Origin: Oribacterium parvum
Lineage (GTDB): Bacteria > Bacillota > Clostridia > Lachnospirales > Lachnospiraceae
Direction: 5' to 3'
DNA length: 9,300 nucleotides
Assembly (NCBI GenBank): GCA_938022235.1
Contig: CALIEL010000301.1
Span: 1 to 9,300 of the forward strand
A model generated the notes under the pieces. It worked only from the letters and a program-made list of their open reading frames with translations, ran no database searches and was not told the origin of the DNA. The translations under genes and the position numbers were made by a program. This document shows positions 1 through 6,670 of the stretch, one piece after another; the first letter of the stretch is position 1, and each line of letters starts with the position of its first letter.

Positions 1-1
1 A

Positions 2-355
2 GAGATGCTGAATCCCACCTCTGCCATTGTGGGTATGGGCTTAGGAAGCACGGTGGCCCTTATTACTGACGGTCGTTTCTCCGGCGCTTCCCGTGGCGCT
101 GCTATCGGACACGTTTCTCCGGAGGCGGCTGTGGGTGGCCCCATTGCTTTGATTGAAGAGGGAGATATTATTTCCATAGATATTCCAAACTATAGCTTGA
201 ATGTAAAGCTTAGTGATGAGGAGTTGGAGAAGAGAAGAAAGGCATGGAAGCCGAAGAAGAGAACGGATCTGGACGGTTATCTTGTTCGTTACCGTGCGCT
301 GGTTACCAGCGGAAACCGTGGAGCGATTTTAGAGCTTCCTAAGGACTGGGAATAA
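2..355 (+). CDS. ilvD: Dihydroxy-acid dehydratase, C-terminal part (5' end outside window)
   Basis: This is the C-terminal 117 residues of dihydroxy-acid dehydratase, which dehydrates 2,3-dihydroxy-3-methylbutanoate and 2,3-dihydroxy-3-methylpentanoate to the matching 2-oxo acids in valine, leucine and isoleucine synthesis, in the cytoplasm, using an Fe-S cluster. The frame is open back to base 2, so the first visible ATG (base 5) is internal: the residues around it, EMLNPTSAI, are a well-known conserved IlvD segment. Next come ITDGRFSGASRG and GHVSPEAA..GGPIAL, hallmarks of the IlvD/Edd family. The related Edd (6-phosphogluconate dehydratase) is less likely, because EMLNPTSAI and the TDGRFSGASRG context fit IlvD better. 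It ends in TAA, and a strong terminator lies 120 nt downstream, so it closes its transcription unit. Confidence 0.95.
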   Translation, partial: EMLNPTSAIVGMGLGSTVALITDGRFSGASRGAAIGHVSPEAAVGGPIALIEEGDIISIDIPNYSLNVKLSDEELEKRRKAWKPKKRTDLDGYLVRYRALVTSGNRGAILELPKDWE

Positions 356-380
356 AGACCTTGCTTTGAAAAAAATAAGT

Positions 381-429
381 TTTAAGGAATCTGCTGAAAA
401 TTGTATTTTATAAATACGATTCCTCTAAA
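381..429 (+). other. Possible RNA hairpin in the ilvD 3' untranslated region
   Basis: TTTA plus AGGAATC (381-391) can pair with GATTCCT-C-TAAA (418-429), with one bulged C. Directly inside, GTATTT (403-408) pairs with AAATAC (412-417) around a 3-nt loop, leaving an 11-nt bulge at 392-402. There is no T-tract after it, so it is not an intrinsic terminator. It may be a 3' end stabiliser or chance pairing in AT-rich DNA. Confidence 0.25.
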
Positions 430-475
430 TTTCCTTTCCATGGATTGTAATATTGAAATTTTTGAGTAAAATAAG

Positions 476-523
476 TAGGGTTTACCTTTTCTCTAAGGTA
501 AACCCTATTTCTTTTCTTTTTTT
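476..523 (+). terminator. Rho-independent terminator after ilvD
   Basis: A perfect 13-bp stem, TAGGGTTTACCTT (476-488) with AAGGTAAACCCTA (495-507), closes a 6-nt loop. It is followed by a T-rich run (508-523, only two C interruptions). It isolates ilvD from the GGDEF-EAL gene. Confidence 0.93.
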
Positions 524-631
524 GGGGGCTTAGTCTAAAAATAGCAAGTAAGAATAAATAGTTTTTACAATAATACAAAATGTTTTTTATGGAGCTTTCC
601 TAAAAAATCAAATAAATAGGAAGTATTATAG

Positions 632-662
632 ATTTTACGTAGCCAGAGGAATCATTTTACGT
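632..662 (+). repeat. Direct repeat ATTTTACGT x2, 22-bp period
   Basis: ATTTTACGT occurs at 632-640 and again at 654-662. The 22-bp period is about two helical turns, which would place both copies on one face of the DNA, as in some operators. It lies 57-87 bp before the GGDEF-EAL start. An operator role is inference only. Confidence 0.35.
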
Positions 663-706
663 TAAAATAATGAGATTAAGAATTTTGTAAGGAAACGATG
701 AGCCAG

Positions 707-714
707 TAAGGAGG
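707..714 (+). promoter_or_regulatory. Ribosome binding site deciding the GTG start
   Basis: TAAGGAGG ends 4 nt before GTG at 719 and 13 nt before the in-frame ATG at 728. Neither spacing is ideal. GTG is preferred as the closer one, but ATG 728 (three residues shorter) cannot be excluded. Confidence 0.7.
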
Positions 715-718
715 ACCG

Positions 719-3238
719 GTGGCACAGATGGGAGATAAGGAGCGAAATAAAATTATTCGTTTTGCTTTGCTTTTGGCAAGCTTTCTTTGTCTGCTTCTTT
801 TTGTGTTCTTAACTTTTTTTGCATGGCAGAACTTTTTCAGTCAGAAGCCGAAGGAATGGAAGGAGTGGAAGGAAAGTGACGTGAGCTATATGCTCCCGGA
901 GAAAAAGAACATTCTCTTTCTGAGTTCCTATGATACATCATCCCCACTCTTTTCCAGTGAGTTGGAGGGAATGGAATCCATCATTAATCAATCCAATATT
1001 CATTTGGATACCATAAACATGGATTTTCAGCATTTTGGACATGATAAGGATATTGAAGCGATTTATACCTTTGTACAAACCCGTTTGGAGAATAGAGAAA
1101 AGCCATATGACGGAGTTTTGGTGGGAGATGATAGAGCTCTGGAATTTGTTTTGGAAAAGCAGGGGGAGCTTTTTCCGGATATTCCCATCATTTTCTTCAG
1201 CATCAACAATCAGGAACTGGCAAAGAATGCAGCTAAAAATCCCAAGTTTTCAGGATATTACAGTCCATCCTACTTAAAAGATACTTTAAGCTTGGCAACT
1301 TCCCTGCAAATGGGTGCGGATACCATTATGGTGCTTTATGATAATACGTATTGGGGAAATCAAGCTAAGGAAGAGTTTTTCTCCCTGCAACGAAGCTTTT
1401 CCTCCTATCGTTTTGCAGGCCTTAATTTTTCGCAGATGAAGAAAGAAGATTTTCTGGAAGCCATTGAGAAGCTGGATGAAAAAAGTATTGTCCTCTATAT
1501 TTCCACTACCCTGGATGAAGACGGTAATTATTATCCGGGAAATCAGGCTATGAAAATGGTTTTGTCCAGAGCCAATGTACCGGTTTATAGCTATGTTATG
1601 CTGGATAATGTCAAGGGATTTTTGGCGGGTAGAGCGCCGGATATAAAACAAATGGCCAAGGATGCCAGTCTGCTGATGCTGGATGTGCTATCGGGCAAGA
1701 AGGATGTGGAGAAAATCGCAGAGGAAGAGGATAGTCCGGGAAAACTGACAGTGGATAATCGTGTCCTCAGTGCTTACCATCTTTCCAAAGCACGGCTTCC
1801 GAAGAATATTGTGTTGGAGGATACTCCTCAGCAATGGATGATGCGCTATGCCCGTTACTTATTTATAGCAGCCTTTCCTTTAATGGCAGTATGCATGATT
1901 GCTATTTACTTCTTGATGAGTCGTTTGCACAGTCAGAAGGTCATGCAGGATTTGGAAGAAAAGAATGAGAATCTATTGCTGGCAAAGGATGATTTGGAGC
2001 ATAAATTAAGCTATGATTTATTGACAGAGCTTTTGAATCGACAAACCGCATTGTCAAGGCTTACGGATTATATTGGAGACAGCAAAGAGTATTCTTGTGT
2101 TTTAGTGGACATTGACAACTTAAAAGAATTGAACGAATCCAGAGGCTATGATACCGGAGACTTGTATCTTGTGGCTGTAGCAAATCGTCTTCGCCGCTTT
2201 GAAAAGGATCATGGGGTTATTCTTTCCCGCTATGGGGGAGATGAGTTTATGATTATTTTTCCGAGAAAATGTTTACAGGAGGATTCTCCGGAGCTGGCGG
2301 AAATCCTTTCAATTTTCCGAAGGGCAATTACCGTAGGAGAAGAGACAGTGTATATGAACGCCTCCGGAGGCGTCGCTTCCTCTATAGGCGGGGAGAGTCC
2401 CCGGACGATTGTTATGTACGCCGGACTGGCCATGAGCTTTGCAAAACGGAAGGGAAAGAACCGTTTGGTATTCTATAGTGAGGAGCTTCGATACAAAAAG
2501 GAAAAAATCAGTCAAATTTTGAAGATCGTGGAGAATGCCATTCAGGAGAATTCCTTCTATATGGTATATCAGCCTCAGGTGGACTGTAAGACCAGAAAAG
2601 TTGTAGGCTTTGAATCTCTTATGCGTATTCGAAATGAGGACTGCTCTCCGGATCAATTTATTCCCGTTGCGGAAAGCTATGGCTATATTGTAAAGCTGGG
2701 TAAGATTGCGGTGGAACAGGTTATAAGGCAGCTGGCCAAGTGGAAGGAAGTGGGGCATGCTCTATGCCCTATCTCCATTAACTTCAGCAGTTATCAGATT
2801 TATGATGATGATTTTGTGGAATATCTTTTTTACCAGCTGGATCGTTATGAAATTCCTCATGAATATGTGGTTTTGGAAATCACCGAGGGAATTCTCTTTG
2901 AAGAAAGTAAACAGACCAAGAAAATCTTTAACCGCCTGGTGGAAGCCGGAATTCAACTCCATTTGGATGATTTCGGAACCGGCTACAGCAGCTTTAGCTA
3001 CCTGCCCTATATTCCCTTGAATACGGTGAAAATGGATAAGTCCTTAATCGATCATTTCCTGCCGAACAATGGAGACGTTATTCGAAACTTGATTGACATT
3101 GTTCATGACTTGGGAAAGGTTGTTATCGTAGAAGGCGTAGAAGATGAGTGGCAGTATGAAAAACTCTTGGAGTATCAATGTGATATTATTCAAGGCTATC
3201 TTTTTGGCGGACCTTTGCAGGCGGGAGAAATTCCTTAA
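719..3238 (+). CDS. Membrane-bound GGDEF-EAL c-di-GMP enzyme with substrate-binding-like sensor
   Basis: An 839-residue c-di-GMP turnover protein. In order: a transmembrane helix (about 13-36), an extracytoplasmic domain (about 63-355) opening with NILFLSSYD and resembling the ABC substrate-binding-like sensors (PF04392 type) of signalling proteins, a second helix (about 381-402), a short coiled coil (403-432), GGDEF (from D433, signature 506-510) and EAL (about 600-835). The GGDEF signature is exact, but the usual RxxD inhibitory site reads DHGV, so product inhibition is probably lost. In the EAL domain the signature is ESL (632-634), and the expected catalytic residues are present: N in SINFS, E in LEITE, DD 750-751 in DDFGTGYSS, K in VKMDKS, E805 in EGVE and Q825 in QGYLF. 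Diguanylate cyclase and phosphodiesterase activity are therefore both possible; the net direction cannot be read from sequence. The ligand is unknown. Confidence 0.93.
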   Translation: MAQMGDKERNKIIRFALLLASFLCLLLFVFLTFFAWQNFFSQKPKEWKEWKESDVSYMLPEKKNILFLSSYDTSSPLFSSELEGMESIINQSNIHLDTINMDFQHFGHDKDIEAIYTFVQTRLENREKPYDGVLVGDDRALEFVLEKQGELFPDIPIIFFSINNQELAKNAAKNPKFSGYYSPSYLKDTLSLATSLQMGADTIMVLYDNTYWGNQAKEEFFSLQRSFSSYRFAGLNFSQMKKEDFLEAIEKLDEKSIVLYISTTLDEDGNYYPGNQAMKMVLSRANVPVYSYVMLDNVKGFLAGRAPDIKQMAKDASLLMLDVLSGKKDVEKIAEEEDSPGKLTVDNRVLSAYHLSKARLPKNIVLEDTPQQWMMRYARYLFIAAFPLMAVCMIAIYFLMSRLHSQKVMQDLEEKNENLLLAKDDLEHKLSYDLLTELLNRQTALSRLTDYIGDSKEYSCVLVDIDNLKELNESRGYDTGDLYLVAVANRLRRFEKDHGVILSRYGGDEFMIIFPRKCLQEDSPELAEILSIFRRAITVGEETVYMNASGGVASSIGGESPRTIVMYAGLAMSFAKRKGKNRLVFYSEELRYKKEKISQILKIVENAIQENSFYMVYQPQVDCKTRKVVGFESLMRIRNEDCSPDQFIPVAESYGYIVKLGKIAVEQVIRQLAKWKEVGHALCPISINFSSYQIYDDDFVEYLFYQLDRYEIPHEYVVLEITEGILFEESKQTKKIFNRLVEAGIQLHLDDFGTGYSSFSYLPYIPLNTVKMDKSLIDHFLPNNGDVIRNLIDIVHDLGKVVIVEGVEDEWQYEKLLEYQCDIIQGYLFGGPLQAGEIP

Positions 3239-3245
3239 GGAGGAG
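3237..3245 (+). promoter_or_regulatory. Ribosome binding site overlapping the upstream stop
   Basis: AAGGAGGAG begins inside the TAA stop of the GGDEF-EAL gene and ends 8 nt before ATG 3254. Such tight packing supports one mRNA with coupled translation of the two genes. Confidence 0.85.
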
Positions 3246-3253
3246 AATGTAAA

Positions 3254-3706
3254 ATGGTATTTCAGAATCTAAAGAATCATGACAAGTACGATTTATCCAA
3301 TGAACGATTTCAAGCGGCATTTCAGTTTTTAAAAAGAGAAGATTTAAAGCAACTTGAAGACGGAAGCTATCCTATTTTGGGAGAAGAGGTCTTTGCCATG
3401 GTACAAAGCTTTGAAACGGCTTTAGAGAAAGACCGGCGTTTTGAAGCCCATAATCTTTACTTCGATATCCAGAATCTTTTGGTAGGAGAGGAAAGAATCG
3501 ATGTGCTTGACCGCTCTTCCTGTGAGCTTATAGAGAATCCTGAGGGAAAGGATATCTGTTTTTTAGAGCCGAAGTCGGCATTTTCTCAAATGCTCTTAAA
3601 AGCAGGAGATTACCTCATTCTTTCTCCTGAAGAGGCCCACAGACCTGCTGTTGCTGTACAGAAGCCCATGCCATGCAGGAAGGTTGTTGTTAAAGTAAAA
3701 CTGTAA
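3254..3706 (+). CDS. YhcH/YjgK/YiaL family protein (DUF386)
   Basis: A 150-residue protein, the usual length for the YhcH/YjgK/YiaL (DUF386, PF04074) beta-barrel family, whose E. coli members occur in sugar and sialic-acid gene clusters and are thought to act on sugar anomers. Family marks are FEAHNLYFDIQNLLVGEE (E64 and H66 in the ExH motif), SPEEAHRPA (H129) and a C-terminal KVVVKVKL strand. The two histidines and the glutamate are the family's presumed metal or substrate ligands. No signal peptide is present, so it should be cytoplasmic. It starts 15 nt after the GGDEF-EAL stop, with its ribosome site overlapping that stop, so the two genes are very probably co-transcribed. This partner is unusual: no sugar transporter or catabolic gene is beside it. 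That suggests, but does not show, that the sensor domain detects a carbohydrate. Confidence 0.88.
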   Translation: MVFQNLKNHDKYDLSNERFQAAFQFLKREDLKQLEDGSYPILGEEVFAMVQSFETALEKDRRFEAHNLYFDIQNLLVGEERIDVLDRSSCELIENPEGKDICFLEPKSAFSQMLLKAGDYLILSPEEAHRPAVAVQKPMPCRKVVVKVKL

Positions 3707-4038
3707 TACGTTATGAAATGAAGAAAAGCAGAAGAAAGAAAAACAAAATTCTAAAAAAAATATAAATTAAAATCCGTACAAAGTAAGAAGAATGTGAGAA
3801 AATTGTTCATTTTTGGAAAGGGAAGAAGAATAAAGAAGTAAAAAAGAAGAGGAAAAAACTTAAGAATGAAATTTCTAATCTTCTTTATACGGTTTTTCTA
3901 TTTTCACCCCTTTACAGCAGGATAATTACGGAAACTAAGTCATATATAGGATGTCTTGTTTTTTTGAAAAGCTGTGGTAGAATACATTAGCTATTGTTTA
4001 AGTATTAATTTTTAAATCATTATGAAGGAGTAGAAGAC
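3707..4038 (+). other. 332-nt purine-rich intergenic region before adhesin 1
   Basis: No gene is visible. The first half is strongly purine-biased on the + strand; 3815-3858 has only two pyrimidines. No clean terminator follows the YhcH-family gene, although CCGTACAAAG (3774-3783) can pair imperfectly with TTCTTTATACGG (3881-3892), followed by TTTTTCTATTTT. The last 85 nt hold the adhesin 1 promoter and its ribosome site (AAGGAG, 4025-4030, 8 nt before ATG). Confidence 0.5.
3956..3983 (+). promoter_or_regulatory. Sigma-A-type promoter of adhesin 1
   Basis: TTGTTT (3956-3961), a 16-nt spacer and TAGAAT (3978-3983), with TG one base before the -10 box (extended -10, TGGTAGAAT). Predicted transcription start is near 3990, giving a leader of about 50 nt. 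The adhesin 2 promoter has the same design and the same -10 box. Confidence 0.7.
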
Positions 4039-6474
4039 ATGAAGCGTAAAAGAAAGCTGTTAGCGATCTTGATGGCCGTGGCTATGGCTTGGCAGGGAGT
4101 ATCCTTTGCAAATGCAGATGAGCTTACTTCCCCGGCATCCCCAAGTACGGTGACAAGCGGTACGGAAACCGGCAGTCAGGGTAGCCCATCGGAAGAAGAC
4201 ATCCGAGCTGAACAGGCGAAACAGGAAGCAGCAAGACAGGCCGCTGCCAGTGCAATTAATGCAACTACCGGTAAAGCTATCAACGTAAACGCTAATGCCG
4301 TTTATGTGAATAAGGATAACTCTGCAGCATATAATAATGAAGGAATCGACAACTATGCGCAGTTCGGTGTAAGTGTGGATTTTACCGTACCGGAGGGACA
4401 GAGCCCAAAGGCGGGAGATACGACCACCTTCCAGTTGTCCGATTCTTTAAGAATTCAAAAATCAGACAACTTCGATATTAAAGATGGGGATCAGGTCGTA
4501 GCAAAGGCTAGCATTGATGCGGCAAATAGAACCGTTACCTTGACTTATACGAATTATGTAGAGCAGAGAAGTGATATTAAAGGAAAGTTCTGGCTTTCTC
4601 TTCAGGTTAACTCCGATAAGGAGACAGAAGCTAAACAGCTTAGCACTTCTATCAAGGTGAACAACACTTCCAATTTGGCGATTGCCGGTTCCATCAATTA
4701 TACCGGAATCACAAAAGATAGTGATTTTGATTTAGTAAAGGATTCCTGGCAAAATTTCGTAGAGGAAACCGATGCGGCCGGAAACAAGGTATACTTAATT
4801 CGTTACCGCGTTTTGGTAAATGTTGGAGCAAGAACCAATATTACTTTAAAGGATACTTTGGGAGAGGGAGCATTTTCCTACTACAGCAGTGATGAACATC
4901 CCGTATCTATTCGTAAGGGTGTTTGGCAGAGAGGACAGTATGTCAACGGAAACTGGGTTGCTGATGAAGTAAACGGTAAGAACTTTGACATTCGTAATTC
5001 CCAGAAGACAGGACCTGCTACCCAGAGCACAGCACTGGAAGCACAGTATAAAGCTGCTGTAGGCAAGAAGACATTTACCTTAAATCTTGGAAATACAGCT
5101 GCCAATGAAGGCTTTGAAATTGTTTACTATGCTAAGGTTGACGGAAAGCCTGTAACAAACTTTAATTATCACAATGAGGTTGAATTGGATTCTGACGGAA
5201 ACGGTGGAAAGCCGTTGAAGAAGGAATACAATGTTAATGTACAGAGCGCAGGAGGCGAAGCTTCCGGTGACACCTTTAAGATTAAGTTAAAGAAGGTGAA
5301 TGAAGATCAGAAGGCCTTGTCCGGTGCGGTATTCAGTGTCAGCAACAGTGAGGGAGCTGAGGTGGGTAAATTAACCACTGATGCAAACGGAGAAGCTATT
5401 CTTTCCGGCTTGTTAAGAGGAGACTATACCGTTAAGGAGATTCAGGCTCCTGCAGGATATATTTTATCCGATGACAGCTATAGTGTAAAAGCGGATATGT
5501 TCGATGTGGCTAAGGTTGCAAGCCTTACCGTTGTAAACAATAAGGCGGAAGCAAAGAGAAATCTCTATGTTACCAAGAAGTGGGTAGATGCAGGAGATAA
5601 GGCACAAAGCAGACCGAAGCAGGTAACTGTAGAGCTTCTTCGTAACGGAGAGGTTATCGGCGTAACGCAGGAGTTAAGTCAGGCAAATGCTTGGAAGACT
5701 TCCTTCTCCGACCTTCCAAAGTATGACGAAAACAGTAAGGCTTACAGCTATACCATTCGTGAAAAAGCAGTGGAGGGATATGCTCCGGCTATTTCCGGAA
5801 CACAGGAGCTTGGCTTTACCTTAACCAATACTATCAGCAATAAGATTTCCATTCCTGTTACCAAGGTATGGAGCGGAAAGGGAGATCATCCCTCATCCGT
5901 AACCGTTCGTCTCTTAGCAGACGGAAAGGAAATTGCTAAGCAGGATCTTTATGCCAACAATAACTGGCAGTACACCTTTACCAATCTGGAGAGAAGCAAG
6001 AATGGTAAGGAGATTCAATATACCGTTACAGAGGATGCGGTAGCAGGCTATACCACCAAGATTAGCGGAGATGCTGCTACAGGCTATCTCAATGTAATTA
6101 CCAATACCAAAGTTAGCCAGGATCCTAACGCTCCGGGTAATAAGGGCGGCGGAAACGGTGGCGGAAATGGCGGCGGAACTCCAAGCAGAAGCAATAACCG
6201 TGGAGGAAGTAATAAACCCAATACTCCCGGATCTGTATTGGATGCTTCCAGAGAGCCGGGCGGCAGCCAGGATAAGGCTCAGGGCAAGAACGGTTCCGTA
6301 TTAAACGCCAGCAGAAACAAGAAGGCTGACGGTTCCGTATTGGATGCATCTCGTTCCACATCTACCGGCGACAACAGCAGAGCCCTTCAGTATCTTGCAT
6401 TATTTGCAACTACCGGAGTAGGACTTTTCGCTTGGGTATTGGCCGAGAAGAAAAGAAAGAAAACTGAGAAGTAA
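4039..6474 (+). CDS. CnaB-type surface adhesin 1, cell-wall anchored, intact
   Basis: An 811-residue secreted surface protein without cysteine. The signal peptide ends AMAWQGVSFANA, with likely cleavage after A26. A Ser/Thr/Ala-rich linker leads to a beta-rich region (about 60-405) with GDTTTFQLSDSL-like strands, resembling the Ig-like binding regions of MSCRAMM adhesins. A SpaA-like domain follows (411-500; K in KLKKVN, E in VKEIQAPAGY, N in VVNNK), then two Cna_B domains (508-600 and 603-694), each with the Lys (VTKKW, VTKVW), Glu (REKAVEGY, TEDAVAGY) and Asn (LTNT, ITNTK) expected for internal isopeptide bonds. Next come a Gly/Asn linker (702-717), three motifs GSVLDASR/GSVLNASR/GSVLDASR (731, 752, 765), STSTGDNS, a hydrophobic helix (783-803) and a basic tail. 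The anchor has TGD but no LP. The ligand is unknown; adhesion is inferred from architecture. AAGGAG lies 8 nt before ATG. Confidence 0.92.
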   Translation: MKRKRKLLAILMAVAMAWQGVSFANADELTSPASPSTVTSGTETGSQGSPSEEDIRAEQAKQEAARQAAASAINATTGKAINVNANAVYVNKDNSAAYNNEGIDNYAQFGVSVDFTVPEGQSPKAGDTTTFQLSDSLRIQKSDNFDIKDGDQVVAKASIDAANRTVTLTYTNYVEQRSDIKGKFWLSLQVNSDKETEAKQLSTSIKVNNTSNLAIAGSINYTGITKDSDFDLVKDSWQNFVEETDAAGNKVYLIRYRVLVNVGARTNITLKDTLGEGAFSYYSSDEHPVSIRKGVWQRGQYVNGNWVADEVNGKNFDIRNSQKTGPATQSTALEAQYKAAVGKKTFTLNLGNTAANEGFEIVYYAKVDGKPVTNFNYHNEVELDSDGNGGKPLKKEYNVNVQSAGGEASGDTFKIKLKKVNEDQKALSGAVFSVSNSEGAEVGKLTTDANGEAILSGLLRGDYTVKEIQAPAGYILSDDSYSVKADMFDVAKVASLTVVNNKAEAKRNLYVTKKWVDAGDKAQSRPKQVTVELLRNGEVIGVTQELSQANAWKTSFSDLPKYDENSKAYSYTIREKAVEGYAPAISGTQELGFTLTNTISNKISIPVTKVWSGKGDHPSSVTVRLLADGKEIAKQDLYANNNWQYTFTNLERSKNGKEIQYTVTEDAVAGYTTKISGDAATGYLNVITNTKVSQDPNAPGNKGGGNGGGNGGGTPSRSNNRGGSNKPNTPGSVLDASREPGGSQDKAQGKNGSVLNASRNKKADGSVLDASRSTSTGDNSRALQYLALFATTGVGLFAWVLAEKKRKKTEK
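6145..6180 (+). repeat. Gly/Asn linker repeat (GGGN)
   Basis: Three 12-nt units encode GGGN, GGGN and GGGT, a flexible spacer between the last Cna_B domain and the anchor. Adhesin 2 carries a 15-nt NGGGG version at the same place. Confidence 0.8.
6229..6354 (+). repeat. Three GSVL(D/N)ASR anchor-proximal motifs
   Basis: The eight-residue motif is encoded at 6229-6252 (GSVLDASR), 6292-6315 (GSVLNASR) and 6331-6354 (GSVLDASR). The last copy is followed after three residues by TGD. Synonymous codons differ among copies (gcttcc, gccagc, gcatct for Ala-Ser), so the protein sequence rather than a recent DNA duplication is what is kept. Confidence 0.85.
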
Positions 6475-6500
6475 AACGCAGTTTTCGCCCCATGAAAATG

Positions 6501-6533
6501 GCAGGAAGCATAATTACTATGCAGGAAGCATAA
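6501..6533 (+). repeat. Direct repeat GCAGGAAGCATAA x2
   Basis: The 13-nt sequence occurs at 6501-6513 and 6521-6533, a 20-nt period, between the adhesin 1 stop and its terminator. Function unknown; it may be a small slip duplication. Confidence 0.6.
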
Positions 6534-6536
6534 AGG

Positions 6537-6569
6537 AAAAACCGTCTAAGATTTCTTAGGCGGTTTTTT
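6537..6569 (+). terminator. Rho-independent terminator of adhesin 1
   Basis: ACCGTCTAAG (6541-6550) pairs with CTTAGGCGGT (6555-6564) through one G-T pair around a 4-nt ATTT loop. An A run precedes it and a T run (6564-6569) follows. It lies 63 nt after the stop and closes the adhesin 1 unit. Confidence 0.92.
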
Positions 6570-6591
6570 CATAGTGCAAATAATTATTCAT

Positions 6592-6627
6592 AACGAGTAT
6601 CGTGCGCAAAGCGTGCGATATCTCGTT
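6592..6627 (+). repeat. Strong bulged palindrome, REP-like
   Basis: AACGAG-TATCG-TGCGC (6592-6607) pairs with GCGTG-CGATA-CTCGTT (6611-6627) around an AAA loop. The stem has 16 bp including two G-T pairs, with a single bulged T at 6621. It lies between the adhesin 1 terminator and the adhesin 2 promoter and has no T-tract, so it is not a terminator. Imperfect palindromes with a bulge are typical of REP elements and of IS200/IS605-type ends. No transposase is nearby. Confidence 0.6.
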
Positions 6628-6670
6628 TAAAATCCCTGTATTAATTCTTTAAAAAACTTATTTTTTCACC

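Larger units (their letters stand above)
524..718 (+). other. Leader of the GGDEF-EAL gene, no clear promoter
   Basis: This AT-rich stretch lies between the ilvD terminator and the GGDEF-EAL start. I see no promoter with both boxes well placed: TTTACA (564-569) and TATTAT (624-629) are candidate pieces without good partners. The one notable structure is a 9-nt direct repeat, ATTTTACGT, at 632-640 and 654-662. A transcript must begin here because a strong terminator lies upstream. Confidence 0.4.

Noticed and set aside
698..709. ATG with three codons overlapping the GGDEF-EAL ribosome site
   Set aside because: It encodes only Met-Ser-Gln and lacks its own ribosome site; a leader peptide role cannot be supported.
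6361..6474. Canonical LPXTG anchor
   Set aside because: Only TGD, the helix and the basic tail are present; the residues before TG are STS, without Leu-Pro.
6492..6533. 13-residue peptide frame after adhesin 1
   Set aside because: No Shine-Dalgarno sequence; it arises from the direct repeat.
6575..6630. c-di-GMP-I (GEMM) riboswitch suggested by GTGCAAA and GCGCAAAGCG before adhesin 2
   Set aside because: The GCAAAGC part is the tip of a continuous palindrome, there is no GAAA-capped partner stem, and the element lies upstream of the adhesin 2 promoter, so it would not be in that message.
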